Shown piece by piece: positions 48,501-59,479 of a stretch of 64,000 bases of DNA. Both the position numbers and the translations under genes were made by a program. Within the stretch, counting starts at the first letter, position 1. Every line of letters starts with the position of its first letter. Where the stretch lies: contig NC_088307.1 of the NCBI RefSeq assembly GCF_032854445.1, forward strand, positions 23,130,953 to 23,194,952. Direction: 5' to 3'. This DNA comes from Liolophura sinensis (lineage: Eukaryota; Mollusca; Polyplacophora; Chitonida; Chitonidae). The notes beneath the pieces were generated by a model. That model worked only from the letters and a program-made list of their open reading frames with translations. It searched no databases and was not told the DNA's origin.

Positions 48501-51500
48501 AACAAATTCAGATGTAGTCAGAGTAACAATCATCCCCCAAATCAGACAAAATGAACACAAACTCATCACTTACATGTACACATTACAAGCCAAGGGGTAA
48601 AAAAAATTTTTTCCCCACCTGTTGCAGGCATTGTTTATCTTAGTAACTGTTTTCGCCACCTGTACATACTCGTTATTAACACATCTGTCTCAGGGTCATC
48701 ATGTTCATTTCATACAACTACAAAACTACAGACATTAATCAATGCTTAGTCCTGAGACTAGTTTTAATATGCGGAATTCTGTCTCAAAATATTTCAGAAA
48801 TTTTCAAGAATAGTGCGCTAGAACACACCTGGAAACTTTTGGTTTCACGTCAGTTGGAAAAATGACATGTTTTAGCCATTAAAATTAGAAATCTAAAGTA
48901 TGGTATTTCAGATACAGTTTAGCATTTTTCAAGATACAGTTTGCTTGATTCGCTGGCAGATTTGGAGTTCGCTCAGGGGGCTGCCGATGCGAAGCGAAAC
49001 AGTAGTGTCGCGACCTACAATTGACCAATGATTTAAATACACACCAAGGCAGCTGATTTTTCCATTTGACTCAATAGTAAATCACGTTGAAAAGTTTGCA
49101 AATGCTGTCTCTATACAATTTTTAACTAGATCGTGTGAGATTCCTTAAGTTGAAGATGTCCATTTGCTTAATAAATCTTTCCAAGAAAATTGCTCCACAA
49201 TGTACATCTTTTTTGTTTTCAGCAAATTGCTAGTGATTTTTAAGTTCTACTGATTGACTGATTCAGCTTACATGACCATTTGTTAAGAGTTTTACGTGAA
49301 ATTTGATTAATTTCTCATCACAAAAAAAAACAAAAACAAAAGTGTCGTTTTATGGCCTTTATGTGTTTCTGAAAGTTCATTTTTACATACAAAACTTTAG
49401 AGGAAAGTCCAAACAGAAGTCTAAACTAACAACTTGGGAAATAAGGGGATAGCCCAGCTATCTGCATGAATAGGCACTCCACATAATGGACAAACCTGGT
49501 CCTGTACCGGAGGAGGGAAACACCTCAGTGCAAATTGACACAGTGGTTTTCAATCAGGTCCAAAACAGACCTCCTGTCTAAGAACCTTAAGGTTTAGACA
49601 CAATTGAGCGCTTGTCAGGAACATGCTGTGTGGACTGAGTGTAAACACATAGGCTGTGTGTAGACGCAGATACTTCAGCACTTTACTCAGAAAACAAGCT
49701 CGCAAATTTTCTCTCAGCAGGATGCAATAAGGTCGATGTTTTTTGCAAACTATGTAATAAGGTCACCATGTACTGCTGTCAAAAAGGTTTTCGATTAAAC
49801 CCCACATCGATGCAACAAGCCCTATATGTATTCCAGGGTAGTACCCAGAATTCTTAAATCCCTTTTAATACACTCATGTAAAATTTCAAAACTGGACTTC
49901 TGTTCAAAAGAAGAATGAAACTACAGGTACATGTATGAACATGTAAGTGCTTGTATTTTGTCATATTAGTATAACTTGTAAGAGATAACTAGGATTTGAG
50001 ATTATAGGAGATGCCAGAATGTTAGACAGTTTCATTAACCAGCTCTGAAATTTAATAAATATCACATGCACTGTCTAAATCTGCAATAAAAAAAAATAGA
50101 AGATATTAAAGGTAAAAACTGGATAAGACAAAACTCATGATATGTTATTAAATTTATAAATAACTACTTGTAGATGACAAAAAAAAGGGAAATAACTAAT
50201 AGAAATGTGGCAATAAAAGCCTAAAAGTGAAGCTCCTTGCAAGCTGTTTGCGTATATTATGTGTGTTCATATTTTGTCTGGTTATTGAGTATTTACTGCC
50301 AATACTGTTAAACAGTTTAAAGGGGATTACTTTAACACCAACCCAGCATTATTTCAAGACAAGTTTGATACCTGTACATGTGTATGTAACTACCCTAAAT
50401 GAACATAAATTTCATCCAGGATTAACTTGCCCGTTTTTCCCGATTTTGAGAGCTCTATTGATTTTAGAACGGTGTTTTGAAGTTTGTTTGGAACATGGGA
50501 TACTATTCTAATGGAAAGCTGTAAGTTTCAGCATCAAAAATAATATTTTGTGACATTTGTATGCCTCTAAAAATGCACTTTTGTGGGCGAAATTTGAGGT
50601 CATTAAGGGTACTACTATCAACCACACTCTGCCAACAAATTGTAGCTAATAGTTTTAAAAGTTGGAATATTCAGTTAGATTTGACATGAATGCTTTGCCT
50701 GGGCTGAAAGAAACAAGCAGCCCATGCATTTCAGATTTAACTGTGGTACTGGCATGCTATTAAGTACAGTTACTATATGCATTTCCAAAAGCAAATAATT
50801 TAAATTTTTTTCTCCGAATCAGACAGAATCAATGATAAACAACAACATCCTCAATCAAACCTTACACTCCCAATCCTATATTTGAACATGAGCAGATTCA
50901 ACATATTGAACTCTTACAATAGGAGTTTACAATTAACTTCTGTTATTCAATTTCCCTGAATGCCTGTCATGGTTATAGTAGGCATGATGGATCCTCACTG
51001 AGAGAACAAGAGACTATCTCCTTGGAGAATGAGGAAGCCATTCTGAGGAAATGAAAGCTACAATTTTAGACTTGATAATCACCTTATCATGCTACACAGT
51101 TAATAATCCTTCAATCAAGATATACTGTTGATAATCACCCAATACAGCTATCCTGTTGATAATCCCCCAATATAGCTATCCTGTTGATAATCACCCAATA
51201 CAGCTGAACTGCTGATAATCACACAATCCCGCTGTATTGTTGATAATCACCCAATACAGCTATACTGTTGATAACCTCCCAATACAGCTATACTGTTGAT
51301 AATCACCCAATAAAGCTATACTGTTGATAATCACCCAATTCAGCTATCCTGTTGATGATCACCCAATCCTGCTATATTGTTGATAATCACCCAATCCTGC
51401 TATATTGTTGATGATCACCCAATCCTGGTGTATTGTTTTTTTTGATCACCCAATCCAACTAAACTGTTGATGACCACCTAATCATACTATCCTGCTCATG

Positions 51501-54500
51501 ATCATCCACTGACCATTGATCATACCACTGATAATCACCCAATCCAGCTGTAACATTGATAATCACCCAATCCAGCTATACCATTGATAATCACCCAATC
51601 CAGCTGTACCATTGATAATCACCCAATCCAGCTGTACCACTAATAATCACCCAATCCAGCTGTACCACTGATAATCACCCAATCCAGCTGTACCACTAAT
51701 AATCACCCAATCCAGCTGTACCACTGATAATCACCCAATCCAGCTGTAACATTGATAATCACCCAATCCAGCTATACCATTGATAATCACCCAATCCAGC
51801 TATACCACTGATAATCACCCAATCCAGCTGTACCACTAATAATCACCCAATCCAGCTTACCATTCATAATCACCCAATCCAGCTGTACCACTGATAATCA
51901 CCCAATCCAGCTGTAACATTGATAATCACCCAATCCAGCTATACCATTGATAATCACCCAATCCAGCTGCACCATTGATAATCACCCAATCCAGCTGTAC
52001 CACTGATAATCACCCAATCCAGCTGTACCACTGATAATCACCCAATCCAGCTGTACCACTGATAATCACCCAATCCAGCTGTACCATTGATAATCACCCA
52101 ATCCAGCTGTACCACTGATAATCACCCAATCCAGCTGTACCACTGATAATCACCCAATCCAGCTGTACCACTGATAATCACCCAATCCAGCTGTACCATT
52201 GATAATCACCCAATCCAGCTTAAATATGAGTATTAAGATATTCCGTCTATAAAGACAGTCGGGGCCTCCGTGGCTCAGTCGGTTAGCGCGCTAGCGCAGC
52301 GTAGTGACCCAGGAGCCTCTCACCAATGCGGTCGCTGTGAGTTCAAGACCAGCTCATGCTGGCTTCCTCTCCGGCCGTACGTGGGAAGGTCTGCCAGCAA
52401 CCTGCGGATGGTCGTGGGTTTCCGCCGGGCTCTGCCCGGATTCCACCCACCATAATGCTGGCCGCCGTCGTATAAGTGAAATATTCTTGAGTACGGCGTA
52501 AAACACCAATCAAAAAAAAAAAAACAAAATAAAGACAGTCTGTTAATCTACGAGTCAAAACTACGAGACTATCGTATACCAGCTATCAACGAATATGGAT
52601 GTTCCAGGTCAATAATCGCATGGCCAATTCCCAAAAAATGACATTATAACACACATCACCAGAGAACGATGAAAACAATATATGAAGTACGAAAATAGGA
52701 CGGAATCATACAAAGAGAAGCAGTCAACAGTTTTCAATGATGTTGGAAAGATGCAAGGTATGTGCTAGGCTTTCCAGACACAGAGTCTATGAAGACACTG
52801 ATAATACCGTGCATATACATCAGCCAGTTGACCAATCACAAAATCCTGAATTTTCATGTGAATCATGTGTAACACAAAGTTACTCATATTTACTTACATA
52901 CCTGTAGTTTTTTTAAGGGCAGGAATGTTCAAATCGTAATCGGCACCTTTGTAACACGTTAGCCAGACGGCCAGGTAAATTTGATTAAGGAAATAAACAC
53001 TGAAGCATGCCAGTGGCTGTAATTGAAGGTTTTTGCAATTCAAAGTTATGCTTCATAATGACCATGAATAATAGAATTGGAAACTTTAAGCATTCAATCA
53101 ATACACTTCTTCTTAAGTATACACAGATAAATAAAAACAAAGTTTGCTGCATATTTGTAAGACAGCGGAAAACTTACCTCACGTAAATGTACAGAAATAT
53201 GTGTGAGGTGAAAACTGTTCAAGGCTGATTGGGCCATTCAATGTCAGGTCACAATATAGGGTTTATATCGATCTATCAAATGTTAATGTGCATTCCTTTG
53301 ACAAGAAGTTTACTGAAAAAGTTACCGCTCATGCAGTTACAATTCATCTACATGACTGTATATTAATTACGTGATGGCAGATATCCGCGCCTTCCCAGAC
53401 ACCTTACAAATATCCTCAAGGCAAAGCTGTAACAAATCCTTTACGAGCTAGAACTGAGCATGTGACCTTATTGGTCAAAGAGCCAGTGGTAGGTTAGTAA
53501 GGGACCATCCCCATAAATCAGTTGCATTTGTTTGGTTTTTTCTTTCTCCTAAATACCCACCCCGATCTACACCCTTCATTTGCCCATTCTACTTAAACGA
53601 TTTACATGAATCAAAAAAATCCTGGTAAATTTGAGTGCACAGCCACTTAACTGAGTGATGACTGCATTCCAAAATATCAGTTTAATTTAAGTAGACGCTA
53701 CTGCATACATACATATGTAGCGCAACTATGACAACATGTTTTTGTAAAATCAATCAGTTTAATACTGCGATCTAAAATGTTATTCTGGAAATCCACGAAG
53801 CTCTCATTTTCTGATATGAAGGAAAAACTTCAGTACTACAGCAGGTGAGGAAAAAAAAAACTCAAAAACTTCTTAATGTTGTGAGATTTCACATTTAAAA
53901 CAGTATGGTACATAAATGCTCTGATGTGTGAGACTACCCTTGAAAGGTTTATAGGTACATTTGTAACAAAAGCCGTTTCCGATTTTTTGTTCATGTCCGA
54001 CTTTCAATAAGAAGTGAGGTTTTTGGGAGACCCGGGTGAAGACAAACATGGTCTCTATCTCTGGGTCTATCAGACAGATCAGAAATGTGAAGGCAGTATA
54101 GTTTGGTCCTTATTAAGGGATTATAAGATTAGAGAGGACAGACAGATCCATCATAACCAATCAAGGCTGCCAGGAAATTTGTGAGTTTAGCCTTTGTATT
54201 TTCTGATCTCACCTTTCATATTTGCTACATGTTGTCGTTGTTATAAATTATGTTCATCACTGAAATTCACATATAAAGTGTAGAGAAAGCATGTAAGTGT
54301 TGGGTAGGGTAATGACATTTCCCTTGTCAAAGATGTATATAAAGATGGATACAGTACCCCATTACAACTCTCGTTTTTCAGGAGGGATGAATGTAATTCT
54401 GTGTATTTTTAAAGTGTAAAGTCTTTTTTGCTGCCAGCCTGCCATTTTTGGTGTACAGGTGCATGCTTGGTGTCAAAATGATGGAAATTGTCTCGGCTTT

Positions 54501-57500
54501 GGGCAGTTATGAGTTTTAATGATGAAAGTTTGAAATTCTGGGCAAGGGGACACAAGGAGACAGGTGGTAATGATTCTGTAAGTGATGTTCCCTTGGCGTT
54601 TTAAGGCACCCCTCCCAGCTGTCAGCATAGAAAAGTCCAGATTTTGATGGTCAAAGAATGAAGTGCCACTTGCAGTATACATGCAATACATGTCTAACAT
54701 ACAAGTACATGTTACAGCAGTAAATGCTTCACCTGCTACAACTACCCAAGAAAGCTTCAACTGCCACAACTACCCAAGAAAGTTTCAACTGCCACAACTA
54801 CCCAAGAAAGCTCCACCTGCAACAACTACCCAAGAAAGCTTCACCTGCCACAACTACCCAAAAGCTTCACCTGCTTCACCTGCCACAACTACCCAAGAAA
54901 GCTTCACCTGCCACAACTGCCCAAGAAAGCTTCAACTGCCACAACTACCCAAGAAAGCTCCACCTGCCACAACTACCCAAGAAAGCTTCACCTGCCACAA
55001 CTACCCAAGAAAGCTTCAACTGCCACAACTACCCAAGAAAGCTTCAACTTCTCTTACCATTGTCTTCCTACATGTATAAATGTATAATTCTTTTACTAAT
55101 TCAACAACAAAGATTTGATTTGTTCATTTTTTTCTTTCTGACATGTTCAAGGTCACCATTTTAAAATCAAGATCTATTTTTCCCTTCTATTTATTTTTGT
55201 ACAAATTTTTTTCTGGGCCCCCTTTTTTTTTCATGCCTTCTGTCATGAAGAACATCTTAACCATGATTGTAATTACAACACTGATACACAAACATCTACT
55301 CTAAACCCTCAACAAACTCAACCACAGACACAGTGGATCTTTTACCAGATTATATGAATGTTATGTGATCTAGACAGATTATTATTTAACATCTGGTACA
55401 TGTACATTCTAACTAAACAGCAAATTTCAGTCTACAAAAAGTTTTGTTTTCGAACTGCTTCTTAATTTACTGCATCTTTACTGATCAGATTTCTTGAGGA
55501 TTGTAAAGGGTACACCTTTAGGTTTAGCCAGTATTTGAAATCAAGATGTCTCTGTCTCTTTCTGATACGTTCCCTTCAATATATTCCCTATTTCGCCCAT
55601 AATAATTTCACCAGATCAAGGTGCCCTGTACACACAGTTTTAAACCTTGTACCTTCATGTATCTGTGAGTTCTCTATATGCACTCTTAACCACACAGTGC
55701 TACGCTCACGTAAACCTCTCTACGTACCAGCCATACCCATGTCAGTTTTGTATAAGTGATAACCTTGTTATCATCACCACAGAACACAAAGGCACCATCC
55801 AGAGCTGTACCGTGACCAGTTTGTCTGTATATCTAAAACACCATACTATCAGTCAATGCTTTAAACACCAAACTATAGTAGTGTATACACTATGCAGTGT
55901 ATATACAACAGAAAAGATTGATATCTCATGAAGGTCCACATGTACAGGTATTCTGGGGGGAATAAAAAACTTGATCAATGGAAACATATTTTGTATATGT
56001 CTCAAGCAAAAAGCAGGATGTTTTTGACATTTTCAGTAGAAATGTTTAATGATGTTAAAATATACATGTACAGTGTACAATGAATTTTGAATATCCGCTC
56101 AAGGCTTCCATTGCCATGCTTCACTTACCTTTCCACATCAAAAATAAAAAAAAATAAAAGGAAATTTGAATTCAACTACAAATGTATAGATGTGTGAGGT
56201 CAGTGCCTGTGATCACAGGTGCCTGGGAAAAAATAACTGGTAAGGTAATATCTCTTCCTTCACCATAATCACCTCATCTGCTTAGGTTTTTATCCAATGC
56301 TATATACCGTACATGCATCCTGGACAATTAAAACTTCTGTTGCTGTACACTCTAATTCCTCAACGTCTACCAGTACGAAAAATCAACTATTATTGTGATT
56401 TATACCACTTTATCATTTCATTTTGGCGATAAAGATATCTTGGCTGGGTTGGACAATTTCAGAGCTTCACAAAATGTATAATTTTAGTCAGTCGACACAA
56501 AATAATGCCCGCAGAATGTGCTTAAACAATCATCTTGCCAACATGCAAAACAGTGTAGTTACAGTAGTTTATAAATGTAGCAAATAAATGCGACTTTTCA
56601 CTTCAGCCTTATGCATTGACGCATCCCATACGAACCTTTATTTCAAAGTTTTCGAAGTTATTGTAATGTATGAATTTCAAAATACTTGTCTAAGAATGTT
56701 CAAGTTTTATAAAGCATGTGCAAAATGCTCTGTGACCAATCGCATTACTTCACTGTCATGACTGTTTAAAAAAAAAAAAAGGTGACATAACAGGATTTCC
56801 TGATAGGTAATTTATATGTGTAAATTGATGACATTTCTTCATGCAGTTTTTCTATTGTCCACCTGAGCAGACAGGTATGACTTGCCCACCTGAGCAGACA
56901 GGTATGACTTGCCCACCTGAGCAGACAGGTATGACTTGCCCACCTGAGCAGACCTGTATGACTTGCCCACCTGAGCAGACTGGTATGACTTGCCCACCTG
57001 AGCAGACAGGTATGACTTGCCCACCTGAGCAGATGGGTATGACTTGCCATTGAAAGACACTTTACATCGCATAATTCATGTAAAACTCCTGACATGTTTA
57101 TGTTTATCATATATTCATTATTTCATTAGCTACTGTGCGTCTGAATAATCTGGCACAACCGAGTTTTAAACAACATTTATATCAATTAATTCTGACAAAA
57201 CTGATACATATATAAATAATACATACTATACTGCACTGTGAAGTTCTCGAACATTTTGATACAAGCATCATACCAAATAATTCAGGGAATAGGCCTGCTG
57301 TTAATGTGAATGAAATAAATAATTCTTTTTTAAAGGAGAGAAATACAAACCGATCTTCCTTACCTAGTATTTGACAACAACATAATCAATTCTCATTGTT
57401 CACAAATGGCTGGAATAAACCTGGTAATCAAATATGCAAATTTTTTAAAACTAATTTAAAAAAAGGTACTTACATGGCCTCCATGGTGGACATGACCTGA

Positions 57501-57503
57501 CAT
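36350..57503 (-). CDS. SLC31A1: High-affinity copper transporter, CTR1 type, complete coding region
   Basis: Coding exons in transcript order: 57474..57503, 39367..39513, 38079..38145, 37539..37713 and 36350..36551 (phases 0, 0, 1, 2). They sum to 621 bases: 206 residues plus TAG (human CTR1 has 190). CTR1 imports Cu(I) across the plasma membrane as a trimer. Seen: a His/Met-rich outer N-terminus ([33 protein letters not shown]), TM1 with [21 protein letters not shown]2 with the copper-selecting MLIFM motif, TM3 with GAGAG packing, and the C-terminal HCH. All are hallmarks of the family. In-frame TAA lies 18 bases before ATG, and the -3 base is A. If the first Met is removed, the N-terminus Ser-Gly-His would be an ATCUN copper-binding site (inference). 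Intron 1 is about 18 kb. A strong acceptor at 57735 suggests an upstream non-coding exon. Confidence 0.95.
36619..36770 (-). mobile_element. SINE family A in CTR1 intron 4
   Basis: Reverse copy with TTTA tail, TTGGTGTTTTACACCGTACT and a core ending GACCTTCCCATGTATG. It ends only about 67 bases from the exon 5 acceptor. Confidence 0.85.
36800..36960. repeat. Interspersed repeat (ATACATGAAAAGGTA type)
   Basis: Shares GGATACATGAAAAGGTATTA and a following TTTTAAGGAAA with 7.74 kb and, reversed, 40.1 kb. Confidence 0.4.
37539..37713 (-). CDS. SLC31A1: CTR1 exon 4, TM1 and cytosolic loop
   Basis: 175 bases; acceptor GTGGAACAG, donor [23 protein letters not shown] and METHKTVG-like ETHKTVG are near-diagnostic for CTR1. 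Confidence 0.95.
38079..38145 (-). CDS. SLC31A1: CTR1 exon 3
   Basis: 67 bases; acceptor TTTTTGTTACAG, donor GTGAGT. It encodes [18 protein letters not shown], corresponding to the F..G..E..LF segment before TM1. Its acceptor sequence is repeated in the upstream intron. Confidence 0.92.
38140..38400 (-). repeat. About 25-bp repeat that copies the CTR1 exon 3 acceptor
   Basis: Seven to nine imperfect units of AAGTACATCTGTAAGTAAAT (plus strand). On the minus strand each contains TTACAGATGTAC, the exact junction of intron 2 and exon 3. Confidence 0.8.
38680..38950 (+). promoter_or_regulatory. Promoter-like block in CTR1 intron 2
   Basis: Within 130 bases: AACGTCAC (38686), an inverted CCAAT in CATTGGCTGAG (38751), CATAAATA (38779) and GACGTCAT (38807). 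A 24-codon frame ([14 protein letters not shown] start) follows. Could be an internal promoter or an interspersed repeat; the sequence alone does not decide. Confidence 0.25.
39367..39513 (-). CDS. SLC31A1: CTR1 exon 2, Met/His-rich ectodomain
   Basis: 49 codons, phase 0-0, after a T-rich acceptor ending GGTAG and before GTAAGT. It encodes [27 protein letters not shown] and SMEHSMM. Gly/Ser/His/Met repeats bind extracellular copper in the family. Confidence 0.93.
39870..40085 (+). repeat. SINE-like repeat family C
   Basis: ACCACTAACATTTGGCGGGT, GTCATACTGGTTGAAGAAAA. Diverged. Confidence 0.5.
40283..40507 (+). mobile_element. SINE family A, full length
   Basis: GGGGGCCTCCATGGCTCAGT head, a short deletion before GGCTTCCTCTCC, core and AAATAAATA tail. 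In CTR1 intron 1. Confidence 0.9.
41380..41532 (-). mobile_element. SINE family A, 3' part
   Basis: AATATTTCACTTATATGATG, GGAAACTGGGCAGAGCCCGG, up to AGAAGCCAGCATG. Confidence 0.8.
42305..42600. other. GC-richer island in CTR1 intron 1
   Basis: Less AT-rich than its surroundings, with a minus-strand donor-like GAGGGTAAGTAAG at about 42560. Could be a cassette exon or enhancer; no family match. Confidence 0.2.
43979..44231 (-). mobile_element. SINE family A, full length
   Basis: Tail to head ending CCACAGAGGCCC. Reverse orientation. Confidence 0.85.
44291..44400 (+). mobile_element. SINE family A, 3' part
   Basis: CCCCCGGACTCTGCCCGGTT to the AT-rich tail, only 60 bases from the previous copy in opposite orientation. 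Confidence 0.8.
46055..46340 (+). repeat. Diverged interspersed repeat shared with 62.15 kb
   Basis: CATCTAATGAACAACATTCT then CATATCTTTACTTTT correspond to TTTCTAACGAACAACATATT at 62.26 kb. Confidence 0.45.
46777..47042 (-). mobile_element. SINE family A, full length
   Basis: Reverse copy ending GGCCACGGAGGCCGC. Confidence 0.85.
47095..47292 (-). mobile_element. SINE family A, lacking head
   Basis: A well-kept core: TTGGTGTTTTACGCCATACT, GGGGGAAACCCACGACCATC, up to GAACTCACAGCG. Tandem with the previous copy. Confidence 0.88.
48284..48436 (+). mobile_element. SINE family A, 3' part
   Basis: GTGAGAAGGTCTGGCAGCAA through CGTCGTCGTATAAGTGAAAT to the AAATAAATA tail. Confidence 0.88.
51130..52222 (+). 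repeat. 28-bp minisatellite, about 39 copies, in CTR1 intron 1
   Basis: Unit: TGATAATCACCCAATCCAGC plus TGTACCAC. Copies at the left edge are diverged and those on the right almost uniform, so the array is growing from, or homogenised at, its right part. There are no unique spacers. Confidence 0.95.
52261..52531 (+). mobile_element. SINE family A, best-kept full copy
   Basis: Head GGGGCCTCCGTGGCTCAGTC with an A-box-like TGGCTCAGTCGG and a B-box-like GAGTTCAAGACC, then the conserved core, tail GTACGGCGTAAAACACCAAT and an A-rich end. Probably the youngest copy. It abuts the minisatellite. Confidence 0.93.
52563..52765 (+). repeat. Interspersed repeat family E
   Basis: ATCGTATACCAGCTATCAAC, TAGGACGGAATCATACAAAG, AATGATGTTGGAAAGATGCA. 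Confidence 0.6.
52766..54720. other. CTR1 intron 1, no recognised element
   Basis: AT-rich sequence without coding signal; a CCAAT-like TTATTGGTCAAAG at about 53470. Confidence 0.35.
54733..55050 (+). repeat. 28-bp minisatellite, about 11 copies, in CTR1 intron 1
   Basis: Unit CTGCCACAACTACCCAAGAA plus AGCTTCAA. Variants differ at the last bases; one unit is shortened near 54860. Confidence 0.93.
56856..57048 (+). repeat. 27-bp minisatellite, seven copies, just inside CTR1 intron 1
   Basis: Unit CCCACCTGAGCAGACAGGTA plus TGACTTG. Each unit has two E-box cores, CACCTG and CAGGTA. It lies about 430 bases from the exon 1 donor. Confidence 0.93.
57474..57503 (-). CDS. SLC31A1: CTR1 coding exon 1 (ten codons)
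   Basis: ATG to donor GTAAGT; encodes [10 protein letters not shown] and ends in phase 0. The exon probably runs back through 5' UTR to an acceptor at 57735 (TCTCTCTTCCACAG on the minus strand). Confidence 0.82.
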
Positions 57504-57734
57504 TGTCAAGTCTTTTAGTTAACTTTTTTCTTCTGTGGACAGCCTCTGGCGGAGAGGGGGGATATATTCTGAATCCAAAGCCTTGTTACTCAGGTAAACT
57601 CCGATGATATTACAAAATCTGTTGGAAAGGTGTCAGGTAACTGTCGAGTTGTAACTCATCTGTGAACGCTCTCCTCGCTCACCTGTTCCTCGGATCAACA
57701 CTAACTTCAATATTGACGCAGCTCTGTGTCACTC
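57504..57734 (-). other. SLC31A1: Probable 5' UTR part of CTR1 exon 1
   Basis: Between the ATG and a strong minus-strand acceptor at 57735. Internal CAGGTGAGC near 57680 could allow alternative 5' UTR splicing. Confidence 0.4.
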
Positions 57735-58724
57735 CTGTGGAAGAGAGAGACACAAAGAGAATAACAACACAGGCCCAAAGGTAAAGACGTTTGTAATTAT
57801 CCGAAAAGAGCAAGGTGTGTTAGACAAACCAAATGGCACTACGAAGGAATTTACAGCAGCGAAACTGTGGTGGATAGTACACAAAAATTGTTGGGGTAAT
57901 GACCAGCAGTAAAGCATCAATGTGGGCACTCTTATCAGTCACAAGGCCATCTCTCTATCAGCAGACAGAGAAAAAACTTGCTCCCCTGTGAGCGGAAAAC
58001 CTCGGCCCATGTCAACACAGCGCTTCCAATTCTTTGGGCTAAAATAACAGCCCTTTTCAACATGGGTTTATTGAAATTAGTCCGGATTGTTAAGAATCTG
58101 ACTAAAGCTTTACATACTGACACTCACAGTACACATCAATCTACCTGTCCATGACTCAGACCTCGTTAAAAGGTAAATTAGGTTTATACAACTACTACCT
58201 GGAATTTGAAAAGGGGTTCCCAAGTGGTTTTTAGTACATACTTATGTTATTTTAACAAAACTGAAAAGATAAGGTTACATTTTGTCATACTAGTCTCTTG
58301 TTATTTTTGGTTATTCCTTTTTATATTACCCACTTATTACTCCTAATAACTGGACTTATTATTTGCAATTAATTTATCAGGTGAATAGGGCCACAGAAAA
58401 ATGTACTGCTTTCAATACTGACTGTCAATTACTAATGTTCTCAGAGCATTTCTGAGAGGTGAAAGAGCTTAAACTTTGTTCCCTAATCTCAAAAAGATTT
58501 AAAAAAAAGAAAAAAAACCCAAAACTTCAAGTTTCATTTCATTTTTCATTTATTTCCTTCATCAGTTTTGAGACCATATCAAACATTTTCTCAATTATAC
58601 AACAGGAGTATGATTGTATGCTTGGGGTTTGACGTTGTACTTAACAATTTTTTAGTCAAATGGACGACGAAGAGTCTTTAGGGCAAGTCCATGCCTTCAA
58701 AGTCCTGCAGCCACTGAAGTATCA

Positions 58725-58805
58725 TGCCGAAGACACCAGACATGACATCCCACCCAGTCACATTACACTGACACCGGGCAAACCAGTCTTGTTTCCTTGC
58801 TTTAA
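58725..58805 (+). repeat. GCCGAAGACACCAGACATG repeat
   Basis: ATGCCGAAGACACCAGACAT then CATTACACTGACACCGGGC; same family as at 5.3 and 22.7 kb. Confidence 0.5.
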
Positions 58806-59465
58806 CTTCTCAGTTCCCATTAAGACGTAACTTACACATTAAACATTTAAGTGCATTTATTTCTATTCACAAATGTAAAAAAAAAATAAATAACCCAAAT
58901 TTAGGATCAGTTTTTATTGGTGCATCTAATGATAAAAAGTCTGCTATTGCCCTATCTTTTTCCATGTGCAGTCCATCATTACAGAGTAACCGTCTGGATC
59001 TTCTCTCTGGCTTATACCACTTGTCCCCTATTATTATTCCATAACATAGGTAGTTAACAGTTACTTGTTAAACTGCTTGACTTTATATAAAAACAATAAA
59101 GAAGTCTGTGTGACCTGACCTCCAGCAAAACAAAGCCAAGTTCATAATGTAGATCAACTACGTGTATCTGCATAAATATCCTTCGCCACAGAATTCTGTT
59201 CTTTCTTTGAAGGCTGTCTATAAAGTACCAGTGACACATGCATAACAATAGCAGCCACATGTGAGATTAGAAAATCCAAATCCGCAAGAATGTAATCAAA
59301 AGTGTTCAGAAAACAAAAAGTTTTCCCTCTTTAATTATAAGCCATGAGTATGCAATCTGTGTCATTCTGTGAGCTGTGTGACTGTGAACAAAAGAGCAGG
59401 CAGTGGTTGGCAGCCTTAAGGGGCTGTCTTTTATCCCACACATCAACTGAAATGAGTACAGACCA

Positions 59466-59479
59466 GTTGCCCTAGCAAC
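59466..59479. promoter_or_regulatory. X-box-like (RFX) palindrome
   Basis: GTTGCCCTAGCAAC, a perfect inverted repeat of GTTGCC with a two-base spacer, the canonical RFX site form. About 2 kb upstream of the CTR1 start codon. Confidence 0.4.

Noticed and set aside
51130..52222. CRISPR-like array
   Set aside because: The repeats are contiguous with no unique spacers, in an intron of a eukaryotic gene.
52261..52340. tRNA gene
   Set aside because: Poor cloverleaf potential and followed by the SINE core; it is the tRNA-derived head of a retroposon.
54663..55164. Two overlapping plus-strand frames with repeated CHNYP or QLPKKA motifs
   Set aside because: Both frames run through the same 28-bp array; no start context or splice signals.
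56766..57110. Repeat protein frames on both strands (PPEQTGMTC / ASHTCLLRW)
   Set aside because: A 27-bp repeat is divisible by three, so every stop-free frame stays open. It lies in CTR1 intron 1.
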